A stretch of 64,000 nt of DNA from Eutreptiella sp. 'Long Island Sound 2002'. Its lineage: Eukaryota > Euglenozoa > Euglenophyceae > Eutreptiales > Eutreptiaceae. Location: the NCBI GenBank assembly GCA_964036045.1, contig OZ038378.1, positions 182,554,944 to 182,618,943 of the forward strand. Direction: 5' to 3'. The notes below the pieces were generated by a model. It had not been told where the DNA came from, did no database searches, and saw nothing but the letters and a program-made list of their open reading frames with translations. Of the stretch, positions 1 through 8,011 are shown piece after piece (positions within the stretch are counted from its first letter, which is position 1; every line of letters starts with the position of its first letter). Both the position numbers and the translations under genes were made by a program.

Positions 1-2
1 CG

Positions 3-737
3 CTGTGGAGAGTACTCCAAGCGTATCACGACCTTCCGGGACCCACTGGACTGTCGCCCCATCGTATCCTGTTCCTACGGGATCGAGTGTCACGCACTCT
101 CCCGTGGTTGAACCATGGCAAAGTGGCCCGGGATGCGAACGCTATGATGGCTGAGGCGGACGACACGGCGGCCAAGGTGTGCAAGGCACTTCAGGACGAG
201 CATGACAAGAGGGCCAAGTACTTCAAGCAGGGAAGGGTCCAGAAGTATGCTCTCCAAGACACCGTGTGGGTGGAGCGGCACCACAAGGATGTCCTGTCCA
301 GGCATCGGCAGGCATCTTGGTATGTGCCGGGGGTAATCGTGCGGAAGGTCGGGCAGGATGTGTATGCGGTTCGTGTGGGGGATAACAAGATCCTGGACCG
401 CGACCATACCCAGCTTCGTCCCCGAGCACCAGACCCCAGCGGACGTCTCGTCACCTTCGAGTTCACGGCCGGCGATGTGGACTCGGACGACGGGGGTGAG
501 GACGACGACTTCACCGCTGAGAAGATCCTGGCGGACAAGCCAGACCCGGGGACCCCTGGGGGGAGGCTTTATAAAGTCCGTTGGAAGGGATTCGCCGCAT
601 CCAGGGATTCGTGGGAGCCTCTGAGCAGTTTCGTGCCGAGGTATACCACGGTCTGGATGGACTATCTGAAGAAAAAGAATATTTCTTTCGATGTCAAGGA
701 CGTGTTGGTCCATTTGGTTGCTGCTGTAGCACCGTAA
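3..737 (+). CDS. pol: Pol C-terminus: integrase tail plus chromodomain (partial)
   Basis: This is the last ~244 codons of a Ty3/gypsy polyprotein, open from the window edge to a TAA at 735-737. The first third is the end of the integrase core and its C-terminal domain; the segment starting TGLSPHRILF is the usual region after the catalytic Glu. From about nt 500 a chromodomain follows, with the typical YKVRWKGF and WEPLSSFV elements. In chromoviruses this domain binds modified histones and directs the integrase to heterochromatin. The start lies upstream of the window. The reading frame is intact here, whereas the equivalent part of A2 sits after a frameshift. Confidence 0.85.
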   Translation: MWRVLQAYHDLPGPTGLSPHRILFLRDRVSRTLPWLNHGKVARDANAMMAEADDTAAKVCKALQDEHDKRAKYFKQGRVQKYALQDTVWVERHHKDVLSRHRQASWYVPGVIVRKVGQDVYAVRVGDNKILDRDHTQLRPRAPDPSGRLVTFEFTAGDVDSDDGGEDDDFTAEKILADKPDPGTPGGRLYKVRWKGFAASRDSWEPLSSFVPRYTTVWMDYLKKKNISFDVKDVLVHLVAAVAP

Positions 738-1118
738 TGGATCCCCCTTGGCATTTTTGTTTGTTTCTGTGCTTGGGAGACGGGTGAGGGCGTTCATCCG
801 GGGTTTTTTGGGCCTTGATTGGCCATCTACCCCCTTCACTCGATCTCCACATATATATTTCATTGTGGTATACTTATTTAGGTCGACCGACGACGTTTCT
901 CTATCTTTGATCCCCTTGGTCCATGTTGTAGATCAAGAGGAGACCGGATATGGCGTAGGGCACCGATTATCAGTGTCCTCATCCCTCCCTTGGGGCGTGG
1001 GGGACGCCTACGACGTGTGTGGGGCCTCCATGTGTCCTTGGGACATGGGGGGGGGGTCGGAGCCCATTGGGGTCCTATCGTCCTCTCTTCAATGACTTCC
1101 GAGCGGTAACAACGCTCT
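738..1118 (+). other. 3' untranslated region of element A1
   Basis: This non-coding stretch lies between the pol stop and the polypurine tract. The equivalent stretch of A2 (31986-32371, reverse strand) is closely similar. No further gene is visible. Confidence 0.7.
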
Positions 1119-1129
1119 GAGAAGGGGGG
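1119..1129 (+). other. Polypurine tract of A1
   Basis: GAGAAGGGGGG lies directly before the LTR start TGAAGCC. A2 has the identical tract in the same place (31975-31985, reverse strand). This is the expected plus-strand DNA primer of an LTR element. Confidence 0.85.
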
Positions 1130-3486
1130 TGAAGCCGGTTCGGACCCCCGTGGCCATCTTTGGGTCACTTGGGGTGTGTATCTATGTGCCGGCAAGCCGC
1201 CATTGGCTGATATCATACTATCCCATCCACCTGACCTAACCTGATGTGATAGTGTGATAGGTTTGGCCATTCCGGCTATGAGCGGCCATATTCAGTACCG
1301 AGGCGCCGCCAGCTGAGATTTATATATCAGAATATCAGGAATCAACAGGGCTTTTTTATCATAATGTTTCCGTAATTTTTCAGCTATCCGTTCTGATGGT
1401 CAATGTATCGGCGACTGTCAGTTGGCTCGCGATTTTGCGGTAACCGATTGGTTAACTGTTATTTCCAGATATTTTGGCGGAAACCCCGATGAAGGGTCAG
1501 ATTTCATCAGTAAAGGGTTCGTTGCTTCCGCAATTTTCTAAATATGCACTCGAAATTTTAATCTGAATTTTTCGCGATGTCGAAATCGGATTTTCGACTT
1601 CGACATCGCCGCACTTGATTTGGTCTTCTTCGAGTGGTCATACTCTTTTCCCTATGCCTGAATCAGGTTTCCCTTATACTTGCCACCCATTTGACTTGGA
1701 GATATAAGGGAAACAAAAGTGAATCGTGGGACCACTTTGAAGGGCCATATCTACGCCGGAGTGTGAGGAAAGAGAATAAGGAAGGTTGCGTTGCAAGCGC
1801 CTTAGTCCCAACTTATTTTTAGTAGGGTCCAACACCTTAAGTCGGCACACACACTCGTTGTATCATAGGATCATGGTCAACATGGTAGAAACTTGTTTAT
1901 AACTTGTTGACCATGTGTCCGGACTTGATATTATGACTTTCGAGTGTAGCGCATGAGTCTTGCGGTTGCATAGCATCTTTCCTTAAGTTCCCACGTCCAT
2001 TTAACCCAACGTTATGACCATGGAGGGGCATGGCATACCATGGTGGGAGCCAATTATAAGGGCTATGTGTGATATTGGTAGTATATGTCTTGATATGCTC
2101 ACGCCCATGTTATATATCTTCGTGTGGCCGAAGAGATGGAGAGCCACACGTGACAAGGGCTTTGCCCATGTCCCAATTGTGGAATTCAAAGCGCTAGACT
2201 AAGTCTACCGCGTATGTATTGCTCATGGTATGTTTGGCAAAGAGATCCATGAGTGCACTCCCATTTTCATGGGGCATGAAGATATGAGTGGCGAAGGTAT
2301 CTCCATGCGCCCGATTGGGGATCCAAGTGGGGGAACTGTTTGCAAATGGTTCCAATCATTTGTATATTGAACCATGCGCGGATATCATGGGTGAGCATAG
2401 AGATATACTATCATGACAACTTTGTATTTGGACATATTTTCATGTTTTTGACCTCAATTTTTGCTCATTTTGGCGTTTTGTGTACTCACCTGGTCGGCTA
2501 ACAGTAAGAAGCCTATGGAGAGTCGAACCATGGTATGTTGTTCATATGTTGGCATATGCTTTGGAGTTGAACATCACCATATGCCAAATCGCGTACTCCA
2601 TTTGGCTTGGCGCACGAAGGATCACAAGAATTGGTCTCAAGATCATGGGCTGACTTGGGCAGTGCGTGGCGCCCATATCCGAAGTGGTTTCGAGGGCAAA
2701 GTGGGGATGTACATGGGCATTGACCTTTGGTCTCTATCCTCCATGAATACTAGACTTCGATTCCATGCATGCTTTGAGCCTTCGGATAAGTGGTAACTTC
2801 AATTTTGAGCATATATTTGATAGATGGCCAATATGGTGTGAATTGGCAGTTTTTTGGCATGTTATGAGTTCAAACTCATGGGGCATATCTCTAAGCCCAT
2901 TTGACTCCAAGTCCAACCAAGGTTATGTCAGGGTAGGGCATGGTCCTGAGTGCCATTCTGGGCCATGACACGCCACCTCCCCTATTGGGCTAGGATTTAG
3001 AGGCTTGGGAGTGAACACATTTTTGGGGTTTATGTAGTGACTTTTGACACATGGCATTTAGCCATCTCATTTGACCTGGTTCAGGGCAATATGTTGGTGA
3101 GTCAAGGGAAGGTCTTGAGTCTAGGGAATGAGGGATTTATGGCTGTCAATGTGTATGTTTATCTCTTTCCCCAACTTTGCTTTATTTGTGTTCATATGCC
3201 AATTTCAGGGCTTTCCTCTTGGTGCAATTCTTGTACATGCCCGCCACCGTGAGACAACCGGTGTGCTGAACGGAAGCCCGCAGCGTGGATTGGATTGTGG
3301 ATTGGGCTATTGCTGTATTTGTGGGATCTGGTTGCTGTTCAGGGTTGAAGGAGGATTGTATTTTCTATATTTTTTGGATCTTGGACCCTGGAATTTGAGG
3401 AATGCAATCGTTGATCCGAGTAAATCAGCAGGGGTAACAGGCGGAAGGGGCACAGCGGGGGCTGGTCCTGGTAGGGACCTTCTTTA
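1130..3486 (+). repeat. 3' LTR of A1 (2.36 kb)
   Basis: The LTR starts TGAAGCCGGTTCGG and ends ACCTTCTTTA. Homology to both A2 LTRs begins and ends at these points. It is unusually long for a gypsy LTR and holds no convincing gene. A 139-codon frame that is open in both A2 LTRs is broken by stops here. The end in TA rather than CA is unusual, but all three LTR copies share it. Confidence 0.88.
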
Positions 3487-4572
3487 GGTGAGGGGGCCCG
3501 TGAGCAGCTTCATGTCCAGCTGGCCTAGGGCTATGGGTCTGCAGTCGTCCAGTCGGGCAGAGCCGGGTACCTTGGGGCTGAGCCATATGTGCGCGTCTTC
3601 CCAGTGCATCGGCGGCGGGGCGCCGCGGAGGATGGCCCGGTAGGAGTTGACCAGGAGCCACTGGACAGGTGCGGGGAGGGCCTTGATGAAACGGGCCTCC
3701 ACATGGTTGGGACCCGGGGACTTGCCATCGGCCTTGTCTAGGGCGAACTGCAGGTCCTGCATGGAGTACTGCTGGACCTGGGCCCAGGCCCCTTCAGGGA
3801 CCCAGGGCACGTGGCGGCTGAGGACCGCCTGGAAGCCGGGGAGGTCCACCGGGCGTCTGGCATAAAGTTCCCGCCAGAAGGCGCGAACCGCGAACATCAC
3901 GTCATGGGCCTCTGTGAGGAGCGTTTGAGTGTTGGGGACCCGCAGGTTCCAGAGGCCCGACGGGCCCGGGGCCTCTACCTCTATGGCCCCCCGCACGGCT
4001 TTCCACTGCTGGGCGATGTGCTGGGCGTGGCGGCGCCAGAAATCTTTGATGACGCGCTTGCGGTCAGCCGCCAGGAGTGCGCGCAAGTGGCGGATGTCCT
4101 CTTCGAGGTTGGCTGCTTGCCTCTCCAGCTCCTCCTGTAGCTGGCCCTGCGTGGCCGGGCAGAACCCGGCCGACGCACCTCGCAGCTCCTCCGTGAGCCG
4201 GAGCGCCGCCTTGGACCGGATGCCATGCCGTACCGCGTCCGCCTGGTACGCCGCTGGCGCGCACGCTGCCAGGGTGTCGTAGCGGAGGATCGCCGCCTGG
4301 AGCCGTTTCCCGCTCTCAGGGGGGTCCCCTCCCGCCGGGTCCGTCCCCACCGGGGACGGCTGCCGGCGTCCCACCACACGCGCCAGGGTGTCATGCGCGG
4401 CGTGGAGGTGTTCGAACACCTTGTCCACTGCGGCCGCGGGCATGGACCCGTAGGCTTGCTGCTCTGCGGGGCCCAGCCAGGGCGCCAGGGAGGGCTCATC
4501 CTGCGCGGCGGTGACTGCTGCCCACAGGCAGCGTTGGACGAGCGCGGCCTTGGCGTCCTACGGGAGGAGGCG
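3487..4572 (-). pseudogene. LINE reverse transcriptase, N-terminal fragment
   Basis: The reverse strand reads open from a TAG at ~4558 to the A1 junction at 3487. The region before the RT is Ala/Arg-rich and probably coiled (roughly 4450-3900). It leads into the RT fingers, recognisable by KSPGPNHV, then SPKVPGSARLDDCRPIAL, which is the motif 1/2 segment (pK..g....yRPIaL) of LINE reverse transcriptases. Everything after this, including the YxDD catalytic site, is cut off by insertion of A1. It joins in frame to the endonuclease tail at 15343 once element B and one AGGCG are removed. The TAG just after the junction shows the copy is defective. Confidence 0.8.
4568..4572 (+). repeat. Target-site duplication of element B, left copy
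   Basis: AGGCG lies immediately before the 5' LTR and is repeated at 15338-15342 immediately after the 3' LTR. Five bases is the usual size for Ty3/gypsy integration. The LINE frame is continuous when one copy is removed. Confidence 0.9.
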
Positions 4573-5104
4573 TGTAAGTGCGGCTAGCCCCATCTGCTCA
4601 GATTTTCAGACATTCTGCCCAGATTGGCTACATTTTGGTCATTTTCTTTGCTTCGGCGGAATTGCCGCCTCGCAGCTCAGTCACAGGATATTTCCTATAT
4701 ATTTCTGAGATGCCGGATTTGATTCCGCGGTCCATTTCCCGTAGATCCGCCGAATTCCGCTATTTTAGCTGGAATCGCCATTTGCCGCTGACGCGCGCTC
4801 GCGGGCCAGATCGGCCAAACCTTTTTACATAAATGGATTATTTAAATCTTTTCAGACAGTTTTGGACACTCAGATGTATTTAGAATAATTCCCCTCAATT
4901 TTCTTCATAGACTGGGATTTTCTGCCGGACCACAATCAGCATGGACCTTGCTTCTGTTGTCGCTGCTCTCGCCTCCGTTGGTGTCCGTGTCCCTGGTTCT
5001 ACCCCCAATAACAACATCCAGGAAGACTCCTCGCGTGCCCGCCCCACTGGTCTTGCCGGCCCCGAGCCCTCCGGCACCCACAACGACCCAGGGCAGCACT
5101 TTCA
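4573..5104 (+). repeat. 5' LTR of element B
   Basis: It starts TGTAAGTGCGG and ends GCAGCACTTTCA. It is duplicated at 14806-15337. The visible differences are near 4752 (A/C), 4942 (T/C, which alters the putative gag ATG) and 5042 (C/T). The gag frame runs out of the LTR into the primer-binding site without a stop. Confidence 0.95.
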
Positions 5105-7976
5105 TGGTAGCAGAGGCTACCTGAATGTTGTTCCTTTGGTGTCCCAACCACAGCTAGCCCCTCAGTACGGCCCCGTAGACTCCGCCACCTCCGGAGACGT
5201 AACAATTACGCTGCCGTGGTGTTGTGCGAACGAGGCCTTGAGAGGACTGCCTTGCGCAAGCCCAAATTGCCCAAGAAGGGTACAAATCAGCAGCTGTGGA
5301 GGCCCAGATTACAATCAAGATCCCAGTCGAAATTGGCCATCAAGCAGCTGGAATCTCCCAGCCTACGCTAATGGCAACGCTCCGGTGGAGCTTACGGACC
5401 TGGCAGGTACTAATACTCCTTACCAATGTCCACATTTTGAGACCATCGACGCCGACATTGACGACATTGAGATGGGTGGTCCAGGTGAGGTACCTGCCTA
5501 TAATCGACCAGCCTCATGGGCACAATGGGACAACCATTTGTCTTCCGAAGTGACCCGTAACCTTGAGGCGCTTGAGGCCCTGTGTCTATTAGCCACGTCT
5601 AAGCTGATAGGACAAGAAAGAATCGCCTCTGATTTTTTATTCGAATATTTTTTCCTCCTTCAAGAAGAAATGAAGACCAGGATGTGGTGGTGTTCTCAAG
5701 AAGATGAATCTTTTGCCATTTTCTTGCAGATCTGGGAGGCAAGTCCCTTCCCGAAGGAGAAGACCAAGGCACCTGTTGCCGGGCCCTCCGCCCCTCATCC
5801 CTCTGTTTCCATCCGCGACGATCTAGCCGCCGCGGTTGAGGAAGGAATTTTAGAGGCAGCTAGGCAGGCAAGTCTGGAAATTAGGACTGAAGGAGCTCCC
5901 CAAGTGGACTCCTGGCTGCGAACCACTGAGATTAGCGGTCCGACAGCCTGCTCAGGCCCTTCAGGACACGGTATGTACTGTCCTGCCGACTGTTCTTGCA
6001 GATTACAGCGAGATACTGAGCTCCAATTGCTCAAAGATCAAATGCAACTCATCATTCAGACGCTGGGAATTAAAGATCTTTTCAAGACCCACATGAGGTC
6101 TGAGGGCGCATCATCGGTGGAACAAACAACAGAACCGTCGGAGGAGGCGACAGAAATTTTTTCGATTGCTCCTTCGGTGGACTCTAAGACCACCGACGCA
6201 AGGATCAGCAGGACTAAGCTAAAGGAAAGGGTTACAATCTCTCGATCTCAGAGTAGATCGGCGAAGGCTAGGAATGAGGTTCAGAATGCCAAGCGAACTG
6301 CCTCCCGTACTGCCCTTCCTGCTGTTGATTCCAATGCAATAGCCCAGATGTTGCTCGCCCAGACCCTCGCCGGAGCTGGTGTGGCTAATGATGCCGCCAA
6401 GGTGTCTGCCATTACGGCCGGTGTTGGGCTGGATTCACTCCTAAATCCTACTTCATTGCGACTTCGTCAGGTTGCCAAGCAACCGAAGTATAATGGGAAC
6501 CCCAGACGTTGGCCTCAGTTCCAACGGGAATTTAAACTGTGGGTTAAGACTCAAAAGCTCCAGGATGATCAGTTCCTGATGGCCCTCCTGGACTGCCTTG
6601 AGGGAGCGCCGGCCAACACTTGGCTCAGAACCTGGAGTGATCGTGAAGATTCAAGTTCCCCCCTTACCTTTGATGAGGTGTGGGAACAGTTGGAGGTACG
6701 TGGATCCCGGCTGCCTGAGGACCATTACCACCAGATGTTGAAGAATTTTCCTTCGTTCTCGCGATTGATCTTGCACGAAGTGCAAGACAAGAGACAGCGC
6801 TTCTGGAATCTCGTAGAAGAATCTGAACATTCAGGCGAAAAATTTTCTAGTGCCGAGCTGAAAAATCTGATTTTTGACAAGATCCCCTCTGAAACCGCCG
6901 CCACCCTTCGGAATAAACAATCCGAAGAAAAGGTCAAGACCTGGTGGGCGGAGATCGATGGCTTTGACGCCTCGGCCAACCGGTTTACCGTCAGGGAGGC
7001 ACTTCAAAAGTGCTCCCCCACGTCGTTTACCAAGGTGAAATTCACTGAAAACACGTGGAAAATCAAGTTTAATGAACACGAGGATCGGGACTTGTTTGTC
7101 CAAGTCCTCAATAGGGGAGTAAGTTTCCACGGCCATCGCCTGAAGGCCAGGAACTGGGTGTTTTCGTTTACCCCGCAGGAACTGTGGGAAGAGGTTGAGC
7201 GGCTCGCTGACGCCGCCAATCAAAATTTTCATGAGGGTCTTGGGGGAAACAAGAACACCCAGCAAAACACCCAAAATGGGGCCCAAAAGGGCAACAAAAA
7301 GGTGAATGACACCCGGAATGTTCAGGATCATTGTAGCATCTGCCTTCTTTTAGGTTCTACGAACCGAGCTAAGACGCATTCCACTGCTAATCACCGATGG
7401 TCTGCTTACGATCACAAGGTGATTGGTGAAAATGTCAGTAATTCGCAGAATTCAGACAGGAATGACAGACAGGTGCATGGTGCTAAGGGGGGAAAGGGTA
7501 ATCCGACCCCCTCCGGTGGAAACAAAAATACCGGAGGCCCTGGCGGGTCCCAAGGCAAAGGAAATCGGACTCCATCCGGTTCCGGTGGACAGCCGAAGGG
7601 CCAGACAAGTCCTAACGGCAACGCCGGAGGCGGAAATCGAAATCCAGGCCAAACCCCTCAATCCGGTACAAACAAAGGAAATGCTCCAGGATCACAGGGT
7701 AAGGGTAAGGGAAATCCTTCAGGAACCCCCTTCTCTGGTAAGGGCAGAGGGCGTGGCGACGGTGGTGGTCCATCATCCGGCGGCCGTGGCCGTGGACGTG
7801 GAAAGGGAAATCATCGTGGGGATCAGGTCTCAGGTGCAGATCAGGTGTCCGATGCGGATCGAGATTATGTCGAAAATGCCCTGAATCCAGCGGATGATCC
7901 GTTCCAAGATGAGTGGATCGACGAATCAGGCTGTGTTCACAATGTTAACGCAGCCGCTGGAGGTCAGAACGCCTAG
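4941..7976 (+). CDS. gag: Gag polyprotein of element B
   Basis: This 1011-codon frame ends at TAG 7974-7976. The first ATG (4941) lies inside the 5' LTR and the frame reads through the primer-binding site, so Gag may start there or at a later in-frame ATG. The N-terminal ~400 residues are low-complexity Pro/Ser/Thr-rich with acidic patches. A capsid-like helical region begins at about nt 6470 (QPKYNGNPRRWPQFQREFKLW) and runs to ~7200; it should form the particle core. A Cys/His cluster follows at ~7335 (C-x2-C-x11-H-x4-H), differing from the classic CCHC knuckle. The tail (7480-7830) is rich in Gly, Asn, Lys and Arg with RGRG repeats, probably for RNA binding. Gag is longer than typical gypsy Gag (300-500 residues). 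Confidence 0.85.
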   Translation: MDLASVVAALASVGVRVPGSTPNNNIQEDSSRARPTGLAGPEPSGTHNDPGQHFHGSRGYLNVVPLVSQPQLAPQYGPVDSATSGDVTITLPWCCANEALRGLPCASPNCPRRVQISSCGGPDYNQDPSRNWPSSSWNLPAYANGNAPVELTDLAGTNTPYQCPHFETIDADIDDIEMGGPGEVPAYNRPASWAQWDNHLSSEVTRNLEALEALCLLATSKLIGQERIASDFLFEYFFLLQEEMKTRMWWCSQEDESFAIFLQIWEASPFPKEKTKAPVAGPSAPHPSVSIRDDLAAAVEEGILEAARQASLEIRTEGAPQVDSWLRTTEISGPTACSGPSGHGMYCPADCSCRLQRDTELQLLKDQMQLIIQTLGIKDLFKTHMRSEGASSVEQTTEPSEEATEIFSIAPSVDSKTTDARISRTKLKERVTISRSQSRSAKARNEVQNAKRTASRTALPAVDSNAIAQMLLAQTLAGAGVANDAAKVSAITAGVGLDSLLNPTSLRLRQVAKQPKYNGNPRRWPQFQREFKLWVKTQKLQDDQFLMALLDCLEGAPANTWLRTWSDREDSSSPLTFDEVWEQLEVRGSRLPEDHYHQMLKNFPSFSRLILHEVQDKRQRFWNLVEESEHSGEKFSSAELKNLIFDKIPSETAATLRNKQSEEKVKTWWAEIDGFDASANRFTVREALQKCSPTSFTKVKFTENTWKIKFNEHEDRDLFVQVLNRGVSFHGHRLKARNWVFSFTPQELWEEVERLADAANQNFHEGLGGNKNTQQNTQNGAQKGNKKVNDTRNVQDHCSICLLLGSTNRAKTHSTANHRWSAYDHKVIGENVSNSQNSDRNDRQVHGAKGGKGNPTPSGGNKNTGGPGGSQGKGNRTPSGSGGQPKGQTSPNGNAGGGNRNPGQTPQSGTNKGNAPGSQGKGKGNPSGTPFSGKGRGRGDGGGPSSGGRGRGRGKGNHRGDQVSGADQVSDADRDYVENALNPADDPFQDEWIDESGCVHNVNAAAGGQNA
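5105..5116 (+). other. Primer-binding site of element B (initiator tRNA-Met)
   Basis: TGGTAGCAGAGG follows the LTR end with no spacer. It is complementary to CCTCTGCTACCA, the 3' end of the animal-type initiator tRNA-Met. It should prime minus-strand cDNA synthesis. Confidence 0.85.
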
Positions 7977-8011
7977 GGGAGCCACGAAAATCGCCCCTCC
8001 CCAGGCGATTT
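7974..8011 (+). promoter_or_regulatory. Candidate gag-pol stop-readthrough signal with pseudoknot
   Basis: The gag stop TAG is followed by GGG and the same frame then stays open to 13160. A perfect 8 bp hairpin lies 11 nt downstream: AAATCGCC (7988-7995) pairs with GGCGATTT (8004-8011) around the loop CCTCCCCA. The loop bases CTCCCC (7997-8002) can pair with GGGGAG (7976-7981), which would close an H-type pseudoknot on the stop codon. Gammaretroviruses suppress a UAG-G stop using a downstream pseudoknot. That this one works the same way is inferred from sequence. Confidence 0.6.

Larger units (their letters stand above)
1..3486 (+). mobile_element. Ty3/gypsy chromodomain element A1, 3' part
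   Basis: The window opens inside this LTR retrotransposon. What remains is the end of pol (3-737), a short 3' untranslated stretch, a polypurine tract and the full 3' LTR (1130-3486). Its pol end matches the reverse-strand copy A2 (32372-33298), and its LTR matches both LTRs of A2 at the ends and over long stretches, so A1 and A2 belong to one family. The LTR end at 3486 abuts LINE sequence that continues on the far side of element B, so A1 was inserted into the LINE. The upstream target-site copy lies outside the window. Confidence 0.9.
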
